Shown piece after piece: positions 1 to 8,528 of a DNA stretch of 64,000 nucleotides; position 1 is the stretch's first letter; every line of letters starts with the position of its first letter. A program made the translations under genes and the position numbers. The notes beneath the pieces were generated by a model. It ran no database searches. It was given only the letters and a program-made list of their open reading frames with translations, and was not told the origin of the DNA. Location: NCBI GenBank assembly GCA_006969905.1, contig CP030887.1:2716730-2780729 (forward strand), written 5' to 3'. Source of the DNA: Balneolaceae bacterium. GTDB taxonomy: Bacteria > Bacteroidota > Rhodothermia > Balneolales > Balneolaceae.

Positions 1-85
1 TCAGACGATCAAGAACATGAATATTTCCATTTTTAAAATATTTGATCCAGACTGAGCTGTCCACTAAAACTTTGTAATTCGACAT
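1..85 (-). CDS. VapC-type PIN toxin, N-terminal fragment (cut by window edge)
   Basis: Only the first 28 codons are inside the window. The ATG shares one base with the TGA stop of the antitoxin gene (TGATG), the usual coupling in vapBC pairs. The visible residues include VLVDSSVWIKYF, the first strand and helix of a PIN domain, with Asp9 the expected first metal ligand. PIN toxins of this family are Mg-dependent RNases that cut tRNA or rRNA when the antitoxin is lost. The rest of the domain, including the other acidic residues, lies outside, so activity cannot be judged. Confidence 0.75.
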   Translation of the reverse strand, partial: MSNYKVLVDSSVWIKYFKNGNIHVLDRL

Positions 86-279
86 CAGGTTCGATTTCTC
101 ATTGAATTAAGATCAATATTCAAGTCTATTGTGCCTTTTTTAGTAATCAATCGTTTTCTCTTGGCCAACTTAATTTGATTGGTGAGTGCATCTTTAATTA
201 ATTGACTCTTTGTTTTTGCACCCGTCAATTCCATGGCTTCAGTTACTAATTTTTCAGGAAGATCTAGCGTAGTTCTCAT
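85..279 (-). CDS. VapB-type antitoxin
   Basis: 64-residue protein starting MRTTLDLPEKLV, with a short strand followed by two helices (about residues 2–35), as in ribbon-helix-helix antitoxins of the VapB/DUF2191 type. The basic, flexible C-terminal part (KLAKRKR and beyond) would wrap the partner toxin. It is followed with a one-base overlap by a PIN-domain toxin, which supports a type II toxin-antitoxin pair. Such antitoxins normally also bind and repress their own promoter, which here would lie in the roughly 200-base AT-rich gap between this gene and the SPOUT methyltransferase. Confidence 0.8.
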   Translation of the reverse strand: MRTTLDLPEKLVTEAMELTGAKTKSQLIKDALTNQIKLAKRKRLITKKGTIDLNIDLNSMRNRT

Positions 280-483
280 AAATTTTTATGTTTGTATGCA
301 TAATTAATGATGTATTATAAGAAATATTGCTTTTAAATAATATGAGCAAACAAAAATATCTTATCTAACCCTTAGCCCTTCCAGATGAGGTGTGAATCCG
401 GAGTTGGATCATCGTGTGGTGTTTCTATTTAATTTCAGATCCCTGTCTTAGCAGGAATGACTTTGATGAAAACCAACATGAGT

Positions 484-1020
484 TCAGCGATCTGTAAGCT
501 TTTCCAGTAAAGCATATAATACCACGGCTGTGGCAACCGAAACATTCAAGGAGTGCTTATGCCCAAACTGGGGAATGCTCACAAAATGATCTATCTCAGG
601 AAGTATCTCATCATCAATACCGGTTACTTCATTACCCATTACCAGGCATAGCTTATCAAAGCTTGAAGGATTAAACTTAGTTAATGGAATGCTTTCAGCA
701 GTTTGCTCCAGTCCAATAATGGTATAGTCATTTTGCTTAAGGGAATTAAAAATATCCACGGGGTTTTCCCAGTAGCTCCATTTAACAAATTCCTCTGCCC
801 TTATAGCTGTTTTAGTAATCTCAGATCGGGGAGGAGTGGGTGTGTAGCCCGAAAGTAAGAGTTCTGAAATACCAAACGCATCGCAAGATCGAAAAACGGA
901 ACCTACATTATATAAGCTCCGGATGTTATGTAATACCACTTTAACCTGGCGGAGTTTTTCGGGAGCCTGCTGTGCAAGATTTTGTTCAAGGATTTGCTTA
1001 GTGGTGAGTTTTTGCGGCAT
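484..1020 (-). CDS. SPOUT-family (TrmH/SpoU) RNA 2'-O-methyltransferase
   Basis: 178 residues, the size of a SpoU catalytic domain without an extra RNA-binding domain. All three SPOUT motifs are visible: motif 1 around residues 32–50 (N-I-R-S...NVGSVFRSCDAFG), motif 2 at 126–135 (LVMGNEVTGI) and motif 3 at 149–165 (SIPQFGHKHSLNVSVA), which together form the knotted SAM pocket. The family methylates ribose 2'-hydroxyls in tRNA or rRNA. The target cannot be told from sequence. It is encoded alone, convergent with the toxin-antitoxin pair's strand and divergent from the MFS gene. Confidence 0.85.
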   Translation of the reverse strand: MPQKLTTKQILEQNLAQQAPEKLRQVKVVLHNIRSLYNVGSVFRSCDAFGISELLLSGYTPTPPRSEITKTAIRAEEFVKWSYWENPVDIFNSLKQNDYTIIGLEQTAESIPLTKFNPSSFDKLCLVMGNEVTGIDDEILPEIDHFVSIPQFGHKHSLNVSVATAVVLYALLEKLTDR

Positions 1021-1047
1021 TGCTTGACTTAAATTTTATAAAAGATA

Positions 1048-1122
1048 GTCATTCTGAGCGAAAGCGAAGAACCTGCGCAAACAACTAATTTGTATATCCT
1101 CCGGAAACGCCCTCAAGATGAC
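1048..1122. repeat. Dispersed imperfect palindromic intergenic repeat
   Basis: Begins GTCATTCTGAGCGAAAGCG and ends with a partial inverse, CCTCAAGATGAC. The same element occurs inverted at 9494–9568, and relatives lie at 12201, 14409, 16696, 19415 and 19545. All sit between genes. It has the look of a REP-like dispersed repeat that can fold into a long hairpin. Confidence 0.7.
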
Positions 1123-1194
1123 TTAAGCAAACGAAATTTATTCCTTTCAATCCCTTCTAAATACTCCTATCATTGTACTTTAATAAAGTGGTAG

Positions 1195-2430
1195 ATGGCT
1201 AAAGAACCCCGAAAGGCAGCGCTTGCTTTTATTTTTGTGACTGTACTGGTAGATGTAATCGGCCTGGGGATTATTATACCAGTAGTGCCGGATTTGATTA
1301 TGGAGCTAACAGGCGAGGGTATCAGTAAAGCAGCCCTTTATGGAGGTTGGCTTACCTTTGTATATGCCTTTACCCAGTTTATTTTTGCTCCTGTTATCGG
1401 GGGATTAAGCGATCGCTTTGGGCGGAGACCTGTTTTGCTGCTTTCCCTCACTGGCTTTGGTATTGATTATATACTTACAGGGTTTGCTCCCAGTATTACC
1501 TGGCTATTTATTGCCCGTATCTTAGCCGGAGTAACCGGAGCAAGTATCACAACAGCAAGTGCTTATATCGCAGATATCAGCTCGCCTGAAAAAAGGGCCC
1601 AGAATTTTGGAATGATCGGTGCTGCCTTTGGGCTCGGCTTTATCATTGGCCCGGTAATTGGGGGGCTTTTAGGCGAGTTTGGTTCCCGTGTACCATTTTT
1701 TGCTGCGGCTGCTTTAACCCTGCTTAATGTAGTATATGGTTTTTTCGTATTGCCGGAATCTCTCTCCAAAGAAAACAGGAGGGAGTTCGACTGGAAACGA
1801 GCTAATCCCCTTGGATCACTCAAGCAAATTAAAAAGTTTCCGGCAATTACCGGGTTAGTAGGTGTGTTTTTCCTCATATACTTATCGAGCCATGCTACAC
1901 AAAGCACCTGGACTTATTACACCATGCAAAAATTTGAATGGGATGCGGCAATGGTAGGTATCTCATTAGGTGTAGTTGGCTTTTTTGTAGCTATTGTTCA
2001 GGGTGTGCTCACCCGTGTTGTAATTCCCAGGCTAGGGGAAGTAAAATCTGTATATATTGGAATGGTAATGTACACTATTGGCTTCCTGGGCTTTGCATTT
2101 TCGCCAACAGGCCTTTTTATGCTTGCTATGATCCTTCCGTTTTGTTTGGGAGGTTTTGCCGGGCCTTCGCTGCAAGGAATTATTGCCAACCAGGTACAAG
2201 ACAATCAACAAGGAGAACTCCAGGGGGCATTAACCAGCCTTATAAGTTTTACAGCTATTTTTGGGCCACCTATGATGACTGGATTATTTGGGTATTTTTC
2301 ATCTCCTGAGGCCATTATTATGTTTCCGGGAGCTTCCTTTCTTGCAGCAGCAATACTTACTTTTTTTGCACTTATACTCTCATACAGAGCGTTAAGAGAA
2401 GGTTCTTTTTCTACTCATGCGAAAACATAG
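1195..2430 (+). CDS. MFS transporter of the TCR/Tet (TetA-like) group
   Basis: 411 residues with 12 hydrophobic segments. The N-terminal segment contains DVIGLGIIIPVVPDL, typical of the TetA-like drug:proton antiporters, and the loop after the second helix carries motif A (GGLSDRFGRRP, about residues 69–79). The linker ending LPESL before residue 200 separates the two six-helix halves. Members of this group expel small molecules from the cytoplasm using the proton gradient; many annotated relatives have no proven drug substrate, so tetracycline export should not be assumed. A strong hairpin terminator follows. Confidence 0.85.
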   Translation: MAKEPRKAALAFIFVTVLVDVIGLGIIIPVVPDLIMELTGEGISKAALYGGWLTFVYAFTQFIFAPVIGGLSDRFGRRPVLLLSLTGFGIDYILTGFAPSITWLFIARILAGVTGASITTASAYIADISSPEKRAQNFGMIGAAFGLGFIIGPVIGGLLGEFGSRVPFFAAAALTLLNVVYGFFVLPESLSKENRREFDWKRANPLGSLKQIKKFPAITGLVGVFFLIYLSSHATQSTWTYYTMQKFEWDAAMVGISLGVVGFFVAIVQGVLTRVVIPRLGEVKSVYIGMVMYTIGFLGFAFSPTGLFMLAMILPFCLGGFAGPSLQGIIANQVQDNQQGELQGALTSLISFTAIFGPPMMTGLFGYFSSPEAIIMFPGASFLAAAILTFFALILSYRALREGSFSTHAKT

Positions 2431-2501
2431 ATGATAATGGCAGATTTATTAGAAAAACATCTTGTATAGCCTTATTTTAGTTTGAATTTGAAAAGCAAAT
2501 G

Positions 2502-2533
2502 AGAAGAGCACATATGGCAGCTCTTCTTTTTTT
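2502..2533 (+). terminator. Rho-independent terminator after the MFS gene
   Basis: Perfect 8-bp stem AGAAGAGC/GCTCTTCT (2502–2509 and 2520–2527) with a 10-base loop, followed by a run of T. Confidence 0.8.
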
Positions 2534-2562
2534 ATTTAAGGAACTGACTAAACGATATCAGT

Positions 2563-3036
2563 ATGAGTAATATTCAATATTTATCGCAAGAAGGATACGA
2601 CAGGCTGGATGCAGAATTGAGAGACCTGAAAACCCGAGGCCGTAAAGAAATAGCCGAAGAAATAGCCGAAGCACGTGCTAAGGGAGACTTAAGTGAAAAT
2701 GCAGAATATGATGCAGCAAAAGAAGCTCAGGGGCACATGGAAACCCGGATTACCCAATTGGAAGATATACTGGCCAATGCAAGGATTATCGATGCCAAGG
2801 ATCTGGACTTATCAAAAGTGCGGGTACTTACTACGGTTACCATCTTGAATAAAAAGATGAATAAAGAGATGAAATATACTCTTGTTTCTCCCAATGAAGC
2901 TGATTTTGCTAAAGGCAAAATTTCCGTTGAATCGCCTATTGGTCAGGCTTTGATAGGAAAGGAAATAGGGGATGCAGTTGAAGTGAAAGTCCCGGCAGGT
3001 CTTCTGGAACTGGAAATAAAAAAGATTGAGATTTAA
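2563..3036 (+). CDS. greA: Transcription elongation factor GreA
   Basis: 157 residues, the usual GreA length. Residues 1–75 form the antiparallel coiled coil that enters the RNA polymerase secondary channel; its tip carries the conserved GDLSENAEYD (41–50), where the acidic pair Asp42 and Glu45 holds the catalytic Mg ion used to cleave backtracked RNA. The C-terminal half (from about 80) is the FKBP-like globular domain, including SPIGQALIGKEIGD. The gene is followed after about 20 bases by a Nudix gene, so the two may be co-transcribed. Confidence 0.95.
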   Translation: MSNIQYLSQEGYDRLDAELRDLKTRGRKEIAEEIAEARAKGDLSENAEYDAAKEAQGHMETRITQLEDILANARIIDAKDLDLSKVRVLTTVTILNKKMNKEMKYTLVSPNEADFAKGKISVESPIGQALIGKEIGDAVEVKVPAGLLELEIKKIEI

Positions 3037-3055
3037 TTATTAATCCCTTTTGGTG

Positions 3056-3514
3056 ATGAAAAAGCTTATCGATGTATATGTGTATCGCATCAAAGCTGAA
3101 GAACCCGAATTTCTGCTTCTAAAAAGGGCATCAGGTAAAATATATGCGAATCAATGGCGTATGGTGGGGGGTAAAGTAGCACCGGAAGAAAGTTACCATG
3201 AAGCCGCTTACAGGGAATTACTGGAAGAGACGAGATTACAGCCTGAATCATTTTGGGTAATTCCTTCAGTGAATAGTTTTTATGAAGCCAAAACTGATCA
3301 GGTACACCATATTCCTGCTTTTGCCGTTCAGGTAGATCAGAAAGCTATTCCAACACTGGATGAAGAACATATAGACTATCAATGGGTTAACCAGCAAAAT
3401 GTTAAAGAGTATATTGCGTGGCCGGAACAAAACCGTCTTATTGAGCTTGTACATCACATTGTCACCAACCATCAAATATTACCCGAGTGGCTGCTAGATA
3501 CCGATTCTTACTGA
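3056..3514 (+). CDS. Nudix hydrolase
   Basis: 152 residues from the ATG at 3056 (in-frame GTG and TTG codons lie just upstream). The Nudix box lies around residues 38–61 (GGKVAPEE...RELLEETRL). It keeps the glutamates that bind the metal and the REXXEE core, but the usual Gly near the end (EExGU) is Arg. Nudix enzymes hydrolyse nucleoside diphosphates linked to another group. The compact size resembles dihydroneopterin-triphosphate or (d)NTP pyrophosphatases, but substrate cannot be assigned. Its 3' end overlaps the next gene by 28 bases in another frame. Confidence 0.8.
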   Translation: MKKLIDVYVYRIKAEEPEFLLLKRASGKIYANQWRMVGGKVAPEESYHEAAYRELLEETRLQPESFWVIPSVNSFYEAKTDQVHHIPAFAVQVDQKAIPTLDEEHIDYQWVNQQNVKEYIAWPEQNRLIELVHHIVTNHQILPEWLLDTDSY

Positions 3515-4731
3515 TTCTTTCGATTTTGCTTTCGGTTTTCTCCCAAGCATCTATTGCGCAGGAGAAAGAGAAGTATATACTTACACCCGCTCCTGATATA
3601 TGGTACAATGATGTGGATGGAATAAGATTAGGGGTACGATTAAAAGGTGAGATGGATGGCACTTTTAATGACGGTCCCCACCGCCTGGATTTTGGCATTT
3701 GGGGAGGACTTTGGATTCCGGATCATCCCATTTCTTATTACACCTCTTTCACTGAGCCCATTAAAGGTTTGAGTGACTTTGGAAATGAGGCTAGTATCCA
3801 AGCAATCTCCAGTGTACGAACCGGATACTCTCAGCACCGACTTCAACTCAACAAACGCTGGCAACCTGGTTTTGATGAATACAACTATAAAGAATTGGCA
3901 GTGTATTTTTCTCAGGAAAAATTATTTGAACCTGAGTACCGGCCTTTTGATATACTTTGGCAAGAGGACTGGAAATCATTATTTGGCTTAAACTTCCTGA
4001 TGAGTTTTCCTCAAGAATCAGGATATTTTGTTGGTATCATTGATTTAAAAACAAATGTAAATGATCAATCAGGAACTTTTTCGGTTGGTACTCTTGAGTT
4101 GAAACAACGTTTTGATTTAAATGATCGCTTTAAGCTGCGAATTCGAGGATTTGTTGGGCTTTCATCGGAGAATACCGTGCCGGAATTTCGTTTCATGAAC
4201 AGCATGAGCTCAGCCCAAAACTGGTTGGGATCAGGTATTTCGAGGGCTAAAGGAACAATACCTATGCCCTGGATGGAATCAGGCAGTTTTCAGATTGTGG
4301 GAGGTGCCAATTTGCGGGGATACTTAAACCGGGAAATTCAATTGTTGACTTCGGGTGGTGACCCAACAGCAGAGTCCGTTATCTCACTTAATAATGAGTT
4401 TGAATTTCCTAATCCTGTTAAAAGGCATTTACAGGGTATCTCTATCATTGGAGATCTGATTGATTTTAGAAGCTATCTTTTTTTTGATATTGGGAGACAA
4501 GACTTTGTAAGTCCCACGACAACAGTGGGAAATGTATCAAGCAATACTCCCGTACTTGCGGATGCCGGTACAGGCTTCCAGCTTTCCATAAACATCCCTG
4601 ATTATCTTGGAAAAGACAGGGGTATTTTTATCCGGTATGATATCCCGTTCTGGCTTTCTGATCCTGATGAGGGAGACAATAATTTTAAATATAGAAATGT
4701 AATAGGAGTGGGAGCTATTTTCCCGTTTTAG
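3487..4731 (+). CDS. Outer-membrane beta-barrel protein of unknown function
   Basis: 414 residues starting at a GTG inside the end of the Nudix gene. Residues 1–24 are a signal peptide (RFLLILSILLSVFSQASIAQ), so the protein is exported. The rest is rich in alternating hydrophobic/polar strands with aromatic girdles and ends in Phe (GAIFPF), as outer-membrane barrels do. The opening of the mature part (PDIWYNDVDGIRLGVRLKGE) resembles the barrel modules seen at the C-termini of some Bacteroidota surface proteins. No catalytic domain is visible. It is followed four bases later by ackA, perhaps only through shared transcription. Confidence 0.65.
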   Translation: MAARYRFLLILSILLSVFSQASIAQEKEKYILTPAPDIWYNDVDGIRLGVRLKGEMDGTFNDGPHRLDFGIWGGLWIPDHPISYYTSFTEPIKGLSDFGNEASIQAISSVRTGYSQHRLQLNKRWQPGFDEYNYKELAVYFSQEKLFEPEYRPFDILWQEDWKSLFGLNFLMSFPQESGYFVGIIDLKTNVNDQSGTFSVGTLELKQRFDLNDRFKLRIRGFVGLSSENTVPEFRFMNSMSSAQNWLGSGISRAKGTIPMPWMESGSFQIVGGANLRGYLNREIQLLTSGGDPTAESVISLNNEFEFPNPVKRHLQGISIIGDLIDFRSYLFFDIGRQDFVSPTTTVGNVSSNTPVLADAGTGFQLSINIPDYLGKDRGIFIRYDIPFWLSDPDEGDNNFKYRNVIGVGAIFPF

Positions 4732-4735
4732 TTTA

Positions 4736-5953
4736 ATGAAAGTATTGGTTTTAAATTGCGGTAGTTCATCTATTAAGTACCAACTTATCCACACTGATGA
4801 TAAAGAATCTCTTTGTACAGGTATTGTTGAACGTATTGGTGCTGTTACTTCTATCATTCGCCAAGAATGGAAGGGAGAGAAGGAGGTTAAGAAAACCCTG
4901 GTTATTGAGAATCATGCATCTGCATTAAAGATCATTATGGATTTGCTGGTACAGGCAGATAATGACCACCTGCAATCTCTTAGCGAAATTGAAGCGGTTG
5001 GCCATAGGGTAGTTCATGGAGGTGAAACATTCAAAGACTCGGTGTTAATAGATGAAGATGTAGAAGAAGCAATTCAACAAGCCTTTGATATTGCTCCATT
5101 ACACAATCCGCCAAATCTCCAGGGTATCAGGGCTGCTAAATCACATTTACCGGATATTCCTCATGTAGCGGTTTTTGATACAGCTTTTCATCACTCCATT
5201 CCTCAACACGCTTTTCTGTATGGAATCCCTAATCGTTTGTATCGGAGATATAAAATTCGGCGTTACGGATTTCACGGCACTTCACATTATTATGTGAGCC
5301 GACAATATCATAAGCTTACAGGAGAACCTAAAAAGGGTTCAAAAGTCATTACTTGCCACCTGGGTAACGGAGGATCTATTACTGCCATAAAAGACGGAAA
5401 CTCTTATGATACCAGTATGGGATTTACCCCTTTGGAAGGACTGGTTATGGGTACCAGGTCAGGTGATATTGATCCTTCTATCTTGTTCTATCTCATAGAG
5501 AAAGAAGAACTATCCCTGGCAAATGTTCATGCGTTGTTAAACAAGCACAGTGGCCTGTTAGGACTGAGCGGCTATGCAGCCGATATGCGGGAGCTACTCG
5601 AGGAAGCTGCAGATGGTGACCGTCGTTGTAATGAAGCCATTGATGTGTTTTGTTACCGCGCAAAAAAGTATATCGGCTCTTATATAGCTTCGCTTAATGG
5701 AGTGGATGCCATTATTTTTACAGGAGGAATTGGTGAAAATGCCCCCCAGATACGTTCAAAAATACTTGAAAACCTGGATGGTTTAGGAGTAGAAGTAGAT
5801 GAAACAAAAAACCAGGATATCCCTGAGGATAAGATCATTAGCTCTCAACAATCCAAAACAAAAGTGTTTGTAATTCCAACTAATGAAGAATTGGTTATTG
5901 CAATTGATGCCGCCAAAATTGCCACCGCTGCCCGCCAAACTCCCTGGGCCTGA
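4736..5953 (+). CDS. ackA: Acetate kinase
   Basis: 405 residues, standard length. It converts acetyl phosphate and ADP to acetate and ATP. Signature segments are present: NCGSSSIKYQL at the N-terminus, VGHRVVHGGE, VFDTAFHHSIP (with the catalytic Asp), RRYGFHGTSH, CHLGNGGS and FTGGIGENAP, all parts of the ASKHA fold. Its partner pta lies two genes downstream in the same tight run (ackA–lipoprotein–transporter–pta), an unusual split of a pathway whose genes are normally adjacent. The stop overlaps the next start (TGATG), suggesting translational coupling. Confidence 0.95.
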   Translation: MKVLVLNCGSSSIKYQLIHTDDKESLCTGIVERIGAVTSIIRQEWKGEKEVKKTLVIENHASALKIIMDLLVQADNDHLQSLSEIEAVGHRVVHGGETFKDSVLIDEDVEEAIQQAFDIAPLHNPPNLQGIRAAKSHLPDIPHVAVFDTAFHHSIPQHAFLYGIPNRLYRRYKIRRYGFHGTSHYYVSRQYHKLTGEPKKGSKVITCHLGNGGSITAIKDGNSYDTSMGFTPLEGLVMGTRSGDIDPSILFYLIEKEELSLANVHALLNKHSGLLGLSGYAADMRELLEEAADGDRRCNEAIDVFCYRAKKYIGSYIASLNGVDAIIFTGGIGENAPQIRSKILENLDGLGVEVDETKNQDIPEDKIISSQQSKTKVFVIPTNEELVIAIDAAKIATAARQTPWA

Positions 5954-7674
5954 TGCTTAGATTGTTTTTCGTCATATCACTTTCTTTTTTGTTGATTTCC
6001 TGTTCAAGTACTAACTGGGTTGTAGAAAATCAGAATGAGATAGACCGAAATGATTTCAAGCTTTTGGAGTCCCGGCTTTTTTTGGATCGTATCAATGGAA
6101 TTAATCCTGAAAATCCGATCCTGAGGTTTTCGCTCAAGTCTGAAAATAAGTTTGAATATGCACAAAGGATAAAAACAGATCGTTACATACAGCGATACAG
6201 GCCGCGATTTGGGTATACACTTTTCGGTATAGGTGCTGCTTCCTTAGCCACCTATACAGCACTTTCCAATCAGGTAATTGAAGAGCCCTCCAATATTCAA
6301 CAAATAGGATTGTTAGGCTCTGCTGCATTACTGACCGGTATCTCGTTCATAAACATGAAGCCGGTTGGTGAGCCTACCCCTACAGGTGAAACCAGGCTTC
6401 TTAGAAAAACCGGCTCTGTAGTAGAGGTAGATACCTTGAATGCAGAATCATTTGAAGTAGACTTACCTCTTTATTCCATTTATTACAATGGTCAAACACT
6501 GGTTTCTGAGACAGAACGTGAATTTGTGGATAATGAATTGGTGTTCAACTTAGTGGAGGAATTAAACCCAGAAGACTTTCCTGAAAGTGAGGATGTGGCC
6601 GTTGATTTCAGGGTTATTTTTCAAGACAGCCTGTACCAGTATAAAATTCCTGTTTCTTCTGTATTTGAGCAGTTTGTTGTAGTTTCGTCAAGTGTAACCG
6701 CGTTAAGAAATTCACCGGATCTTAATAATCAAAGTATACTTACTGATCTCGCTTTTGGCAGCCAGCTTAAGATGGTTTCTAAAGAAGGAGACTGGTATAA
6801 AGTGCTATATGGTATATCAGAAAACTGGGTATCAGCTAACGATGTTTATACTATATGGAGGCCTTCGGAATTTGTTGATGAACTTTCAGTTATAACTATC
6901 CCCAATGTGCCCTTTGGCAGTGTGGATGTGGAAAGAGACATACCCGAGGCTGATTCTATCTCGGATGATAAATGGGCATTTATTATTTCTAACCAGGCGT
7001 ATTCCGGTAAACTCTCTGAAAAATCTTATGGTCTTAGAGATGGGCGGCTGATAGAAGAATACCTTCAAAAAACAGCAGGTATTCCTGCTACGCAAACCCT
7101 GAAATTTAATGATGTATCTGGTGACCAGCCTTTCAGGAACGGCTTTAACCGCCTGGCCTCGAGGATCGCTAACCAACCTGTGGATTTGTTTGTTTACCTA
7201 AACGGCTATGTGGAGATAGATAGCGATGACAATAGTTTATACTTCCTGGGAACAGCAGGAACAGATACCAGTATCTCAAAAACCAATTTGAACCTGTTTT
7301 TTGACGGGCTGGCAAGCCTGCCCTTAAATTCTATTTCTGTTGTGCTGGATATGAGTATTGTCAATCCTTCTGAAAACCAGACGCTTTTAGATGAACTTGC
7401 TGCCGTCATAACCGGGAGTGTTTCAAACTCGGTTGTGGTTTTTTCTTCAGAACTCGATCAGGATTCCTATTTGTATTCAGTGCCCAACGAAGTTCAAAAG
7501 CGGCACAGTATTTTTTCCTACTACTTTGCTGATGCTATAAAAAATGGAAACCGGGAGTGGAGAAATATTCTGGATTACATGGAGCGTAATGTTTCATTTA
7601 CTTCACGCAGTTTATACAACCGTCCCCAGGATATACGCTTTTTTGGAAATCTTGATCTGAATTATTCACCATAA
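5953..7674 (+). CDS. Lipoprotein with SH3-like domain and degenerate caspase-like (C14) domain
   Basis: 573 residues. A lipoprotein signal ends at Cys17 (FLLISC). Two short hydrophobic stretches (about 88–104 and 118–134) follow. Residues 240–300 resemble a bacterial SH3 (SH3b) domain (VTALRNSP...GDWYKV...NWVSANDV). Residues 339–560 follow the order of a caspase-type p20 domain: KWAFIISNQAY, a D-G-R-L-I-E-E-Y-L helix, then VYLNGYVE where active enzymes read YYSGHG, and VVLDMSIV where they read DaCxs. Both catalytic His and Cys thus seem to be lost, implying a pseudo-enzyme or binding module. It lies between ackA and pta with overlapping stop/start codons on both sides. Function unknown. Confidence 0.6.
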   Translation: MLRLFFVISLSFLLISCSSTNWVVENQNEIDRNDFKLLESRLFLDRINGINPENPILRFSLKSENKFEYAQRIKTDRYIQRYRPRFGYTLFGIGAASLATYTALSNQVIEEPSNIQQIGLLGSAALLTGISFINMKPVGEPTPTGETRLLRKTGSVVEVDTLNAESFEVDLPLYSIYYNGQTLVSETEREFVDNELVFNLVEELNPEDFPESEDVAVDFRVIFQDSLYQYKIPVSSVFEQFVVVSSSVTALRNSPDLNNQSILTDLAFGSQLKMVSKEGDWYKVLYGISENWVSANDVYTIWRPSEFVDELSVITIPNVPFGSVDVERDIPEADSISDDKWAFIISNQAYSGKLSEKSYGLRDGRLIEEYLQKTAGIPATQTLKFNDVSGDQPFRNGFNRLASRIANQPVDLFVYLNGYVEIDSDDNSLYFLGTAGTDTSISKTNLNLFFDGLASLPLNSISVVLDMSIVNPSENQTLLDELAAVITGSVSNSVVVFSSELDQDSYLYSVPNEVQKRHSIFSYYFADAIKNGNREWRNILDYMERNVSFTSRSLYNRPQDIRFFGNLDLNYSP

Positions 7675-8528
7675 TGGGCTATCTGTACCTTTTTGGTAGT
7701 ATTTTCTGCTCACTTGCCATAGCTCAGCTTTTAAAAATTTCTGAAACTAAAAAACTACTTCTCTTAAGGGTTCTGGTAATTAATTACCTGATAGCTTTTG
7801 TTGTAGCTTTATTCAAAAGCGAAGCTTATTTACCGGAAATTCAGCTTTCAATGCAGTTCCCGGCTTTTATTCTTACCTTGGTTTTGGGTGTATTCTTTAT
7901 CACCAATTTCTTCATTTACAGCAAAAGTATTGACTTGAATGGAATGGGGATCAGCATAACAGCCATGAGAATGTCTTTAGCTATTCCTGTTCTTATCAGC
8001 TTATTGATATATAATGAGCAGGTTTCCAACCTGGCTTATGCAGGTATGGTAGTCGCCATGTTTTCTATATTTCTACTTGTACCAAGGCAGTCTGGCTCTT
8101 TAAGTAAGTCTAAAACCATTATGTATCTTCCTCTGCTTTTATTTCTTTTTACCGGGTTTGCTGAGGGTGGGCTGAAAGTTTTCGAAAGGGAGTTTATCCA
8201 AAGCCTGGATGAATCCCTGTTCCTGGCACTAATATTTTGTACTGCTTTTTTTATCGGGCTCTGTATTCTTTTACTTAAGAAGGAACTCAGGTTTACATTA
8301 AAGGAAGTAATACTGGGTTTATTTTTAGGAATCTTCAATTTGTATTCATCCTATTTCTTAATTTTGGCCCTCAAGTCCTTTCCGGGTTCTATTGTATTTC
8401 CGCTGTTAAACATTTCTATTATTGTATTGGGTACTTTAATAGGTTTAATTTTTTGGAAAGACAAGATTACTAAAACTCAATGGGTGGGACTCTTAACCGC
8501 AACACTTTCAATTTTTATGCTCCTGTAA
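7674..8528 (+). CDS. EamA/DMT-like membrane transporter
   Basis: 284 residues with about ten hydrophobic helices and few charges, arranged as two five-helix halves, as in the drug/metabolite transporter superfamily. The N-terminal half includes NFFIYSKSIDLNGMGIS and the C-terminal half SSYFLILALKSFPGSIVFPLLN followed by GTLIGLIFWKDKITKTQWVGL, the usual end of EamA repeats. The substrate cannot be deduced. Its ATG overlaps the stop of the caspase-like lipoprotein gene, and its TAA overlaps the ATG of pta (TAATG), so all four genes from ackA are translationally linked. Confidence 0.7.
   Translation: MGYLYLFGSIFCSLAIAQLLKISETKKLLLLRVLVINYLIAFVVALFKSEAYLPEIQLSMQFPAFILTLVLGVFFITNFFIYSKSIDLNGMGISITAMRMSLAIPVLISLLIYNEQVSNLAYAGMVVAMFSIFLLVPRQSGSLSKSKTIMYLPLLLFLFTGFAEGGLKVFEREFIQSLDESLFLALIFCTAFFIGLCILLLKKELRFTLKEVILGLFLGIFNLYSSYFLILALKSFPGSIVFPLLNISIIVLGTLIGLIFWKDKITKTQWVGLLTATLSIFMLL

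Noticed and set aside
8480-8527. Extended pta N-terminus
   Set aside because: The extra 16 residues are translated from the end of the transporter gene; the ATG at 8528 gives a normal N-terminus.
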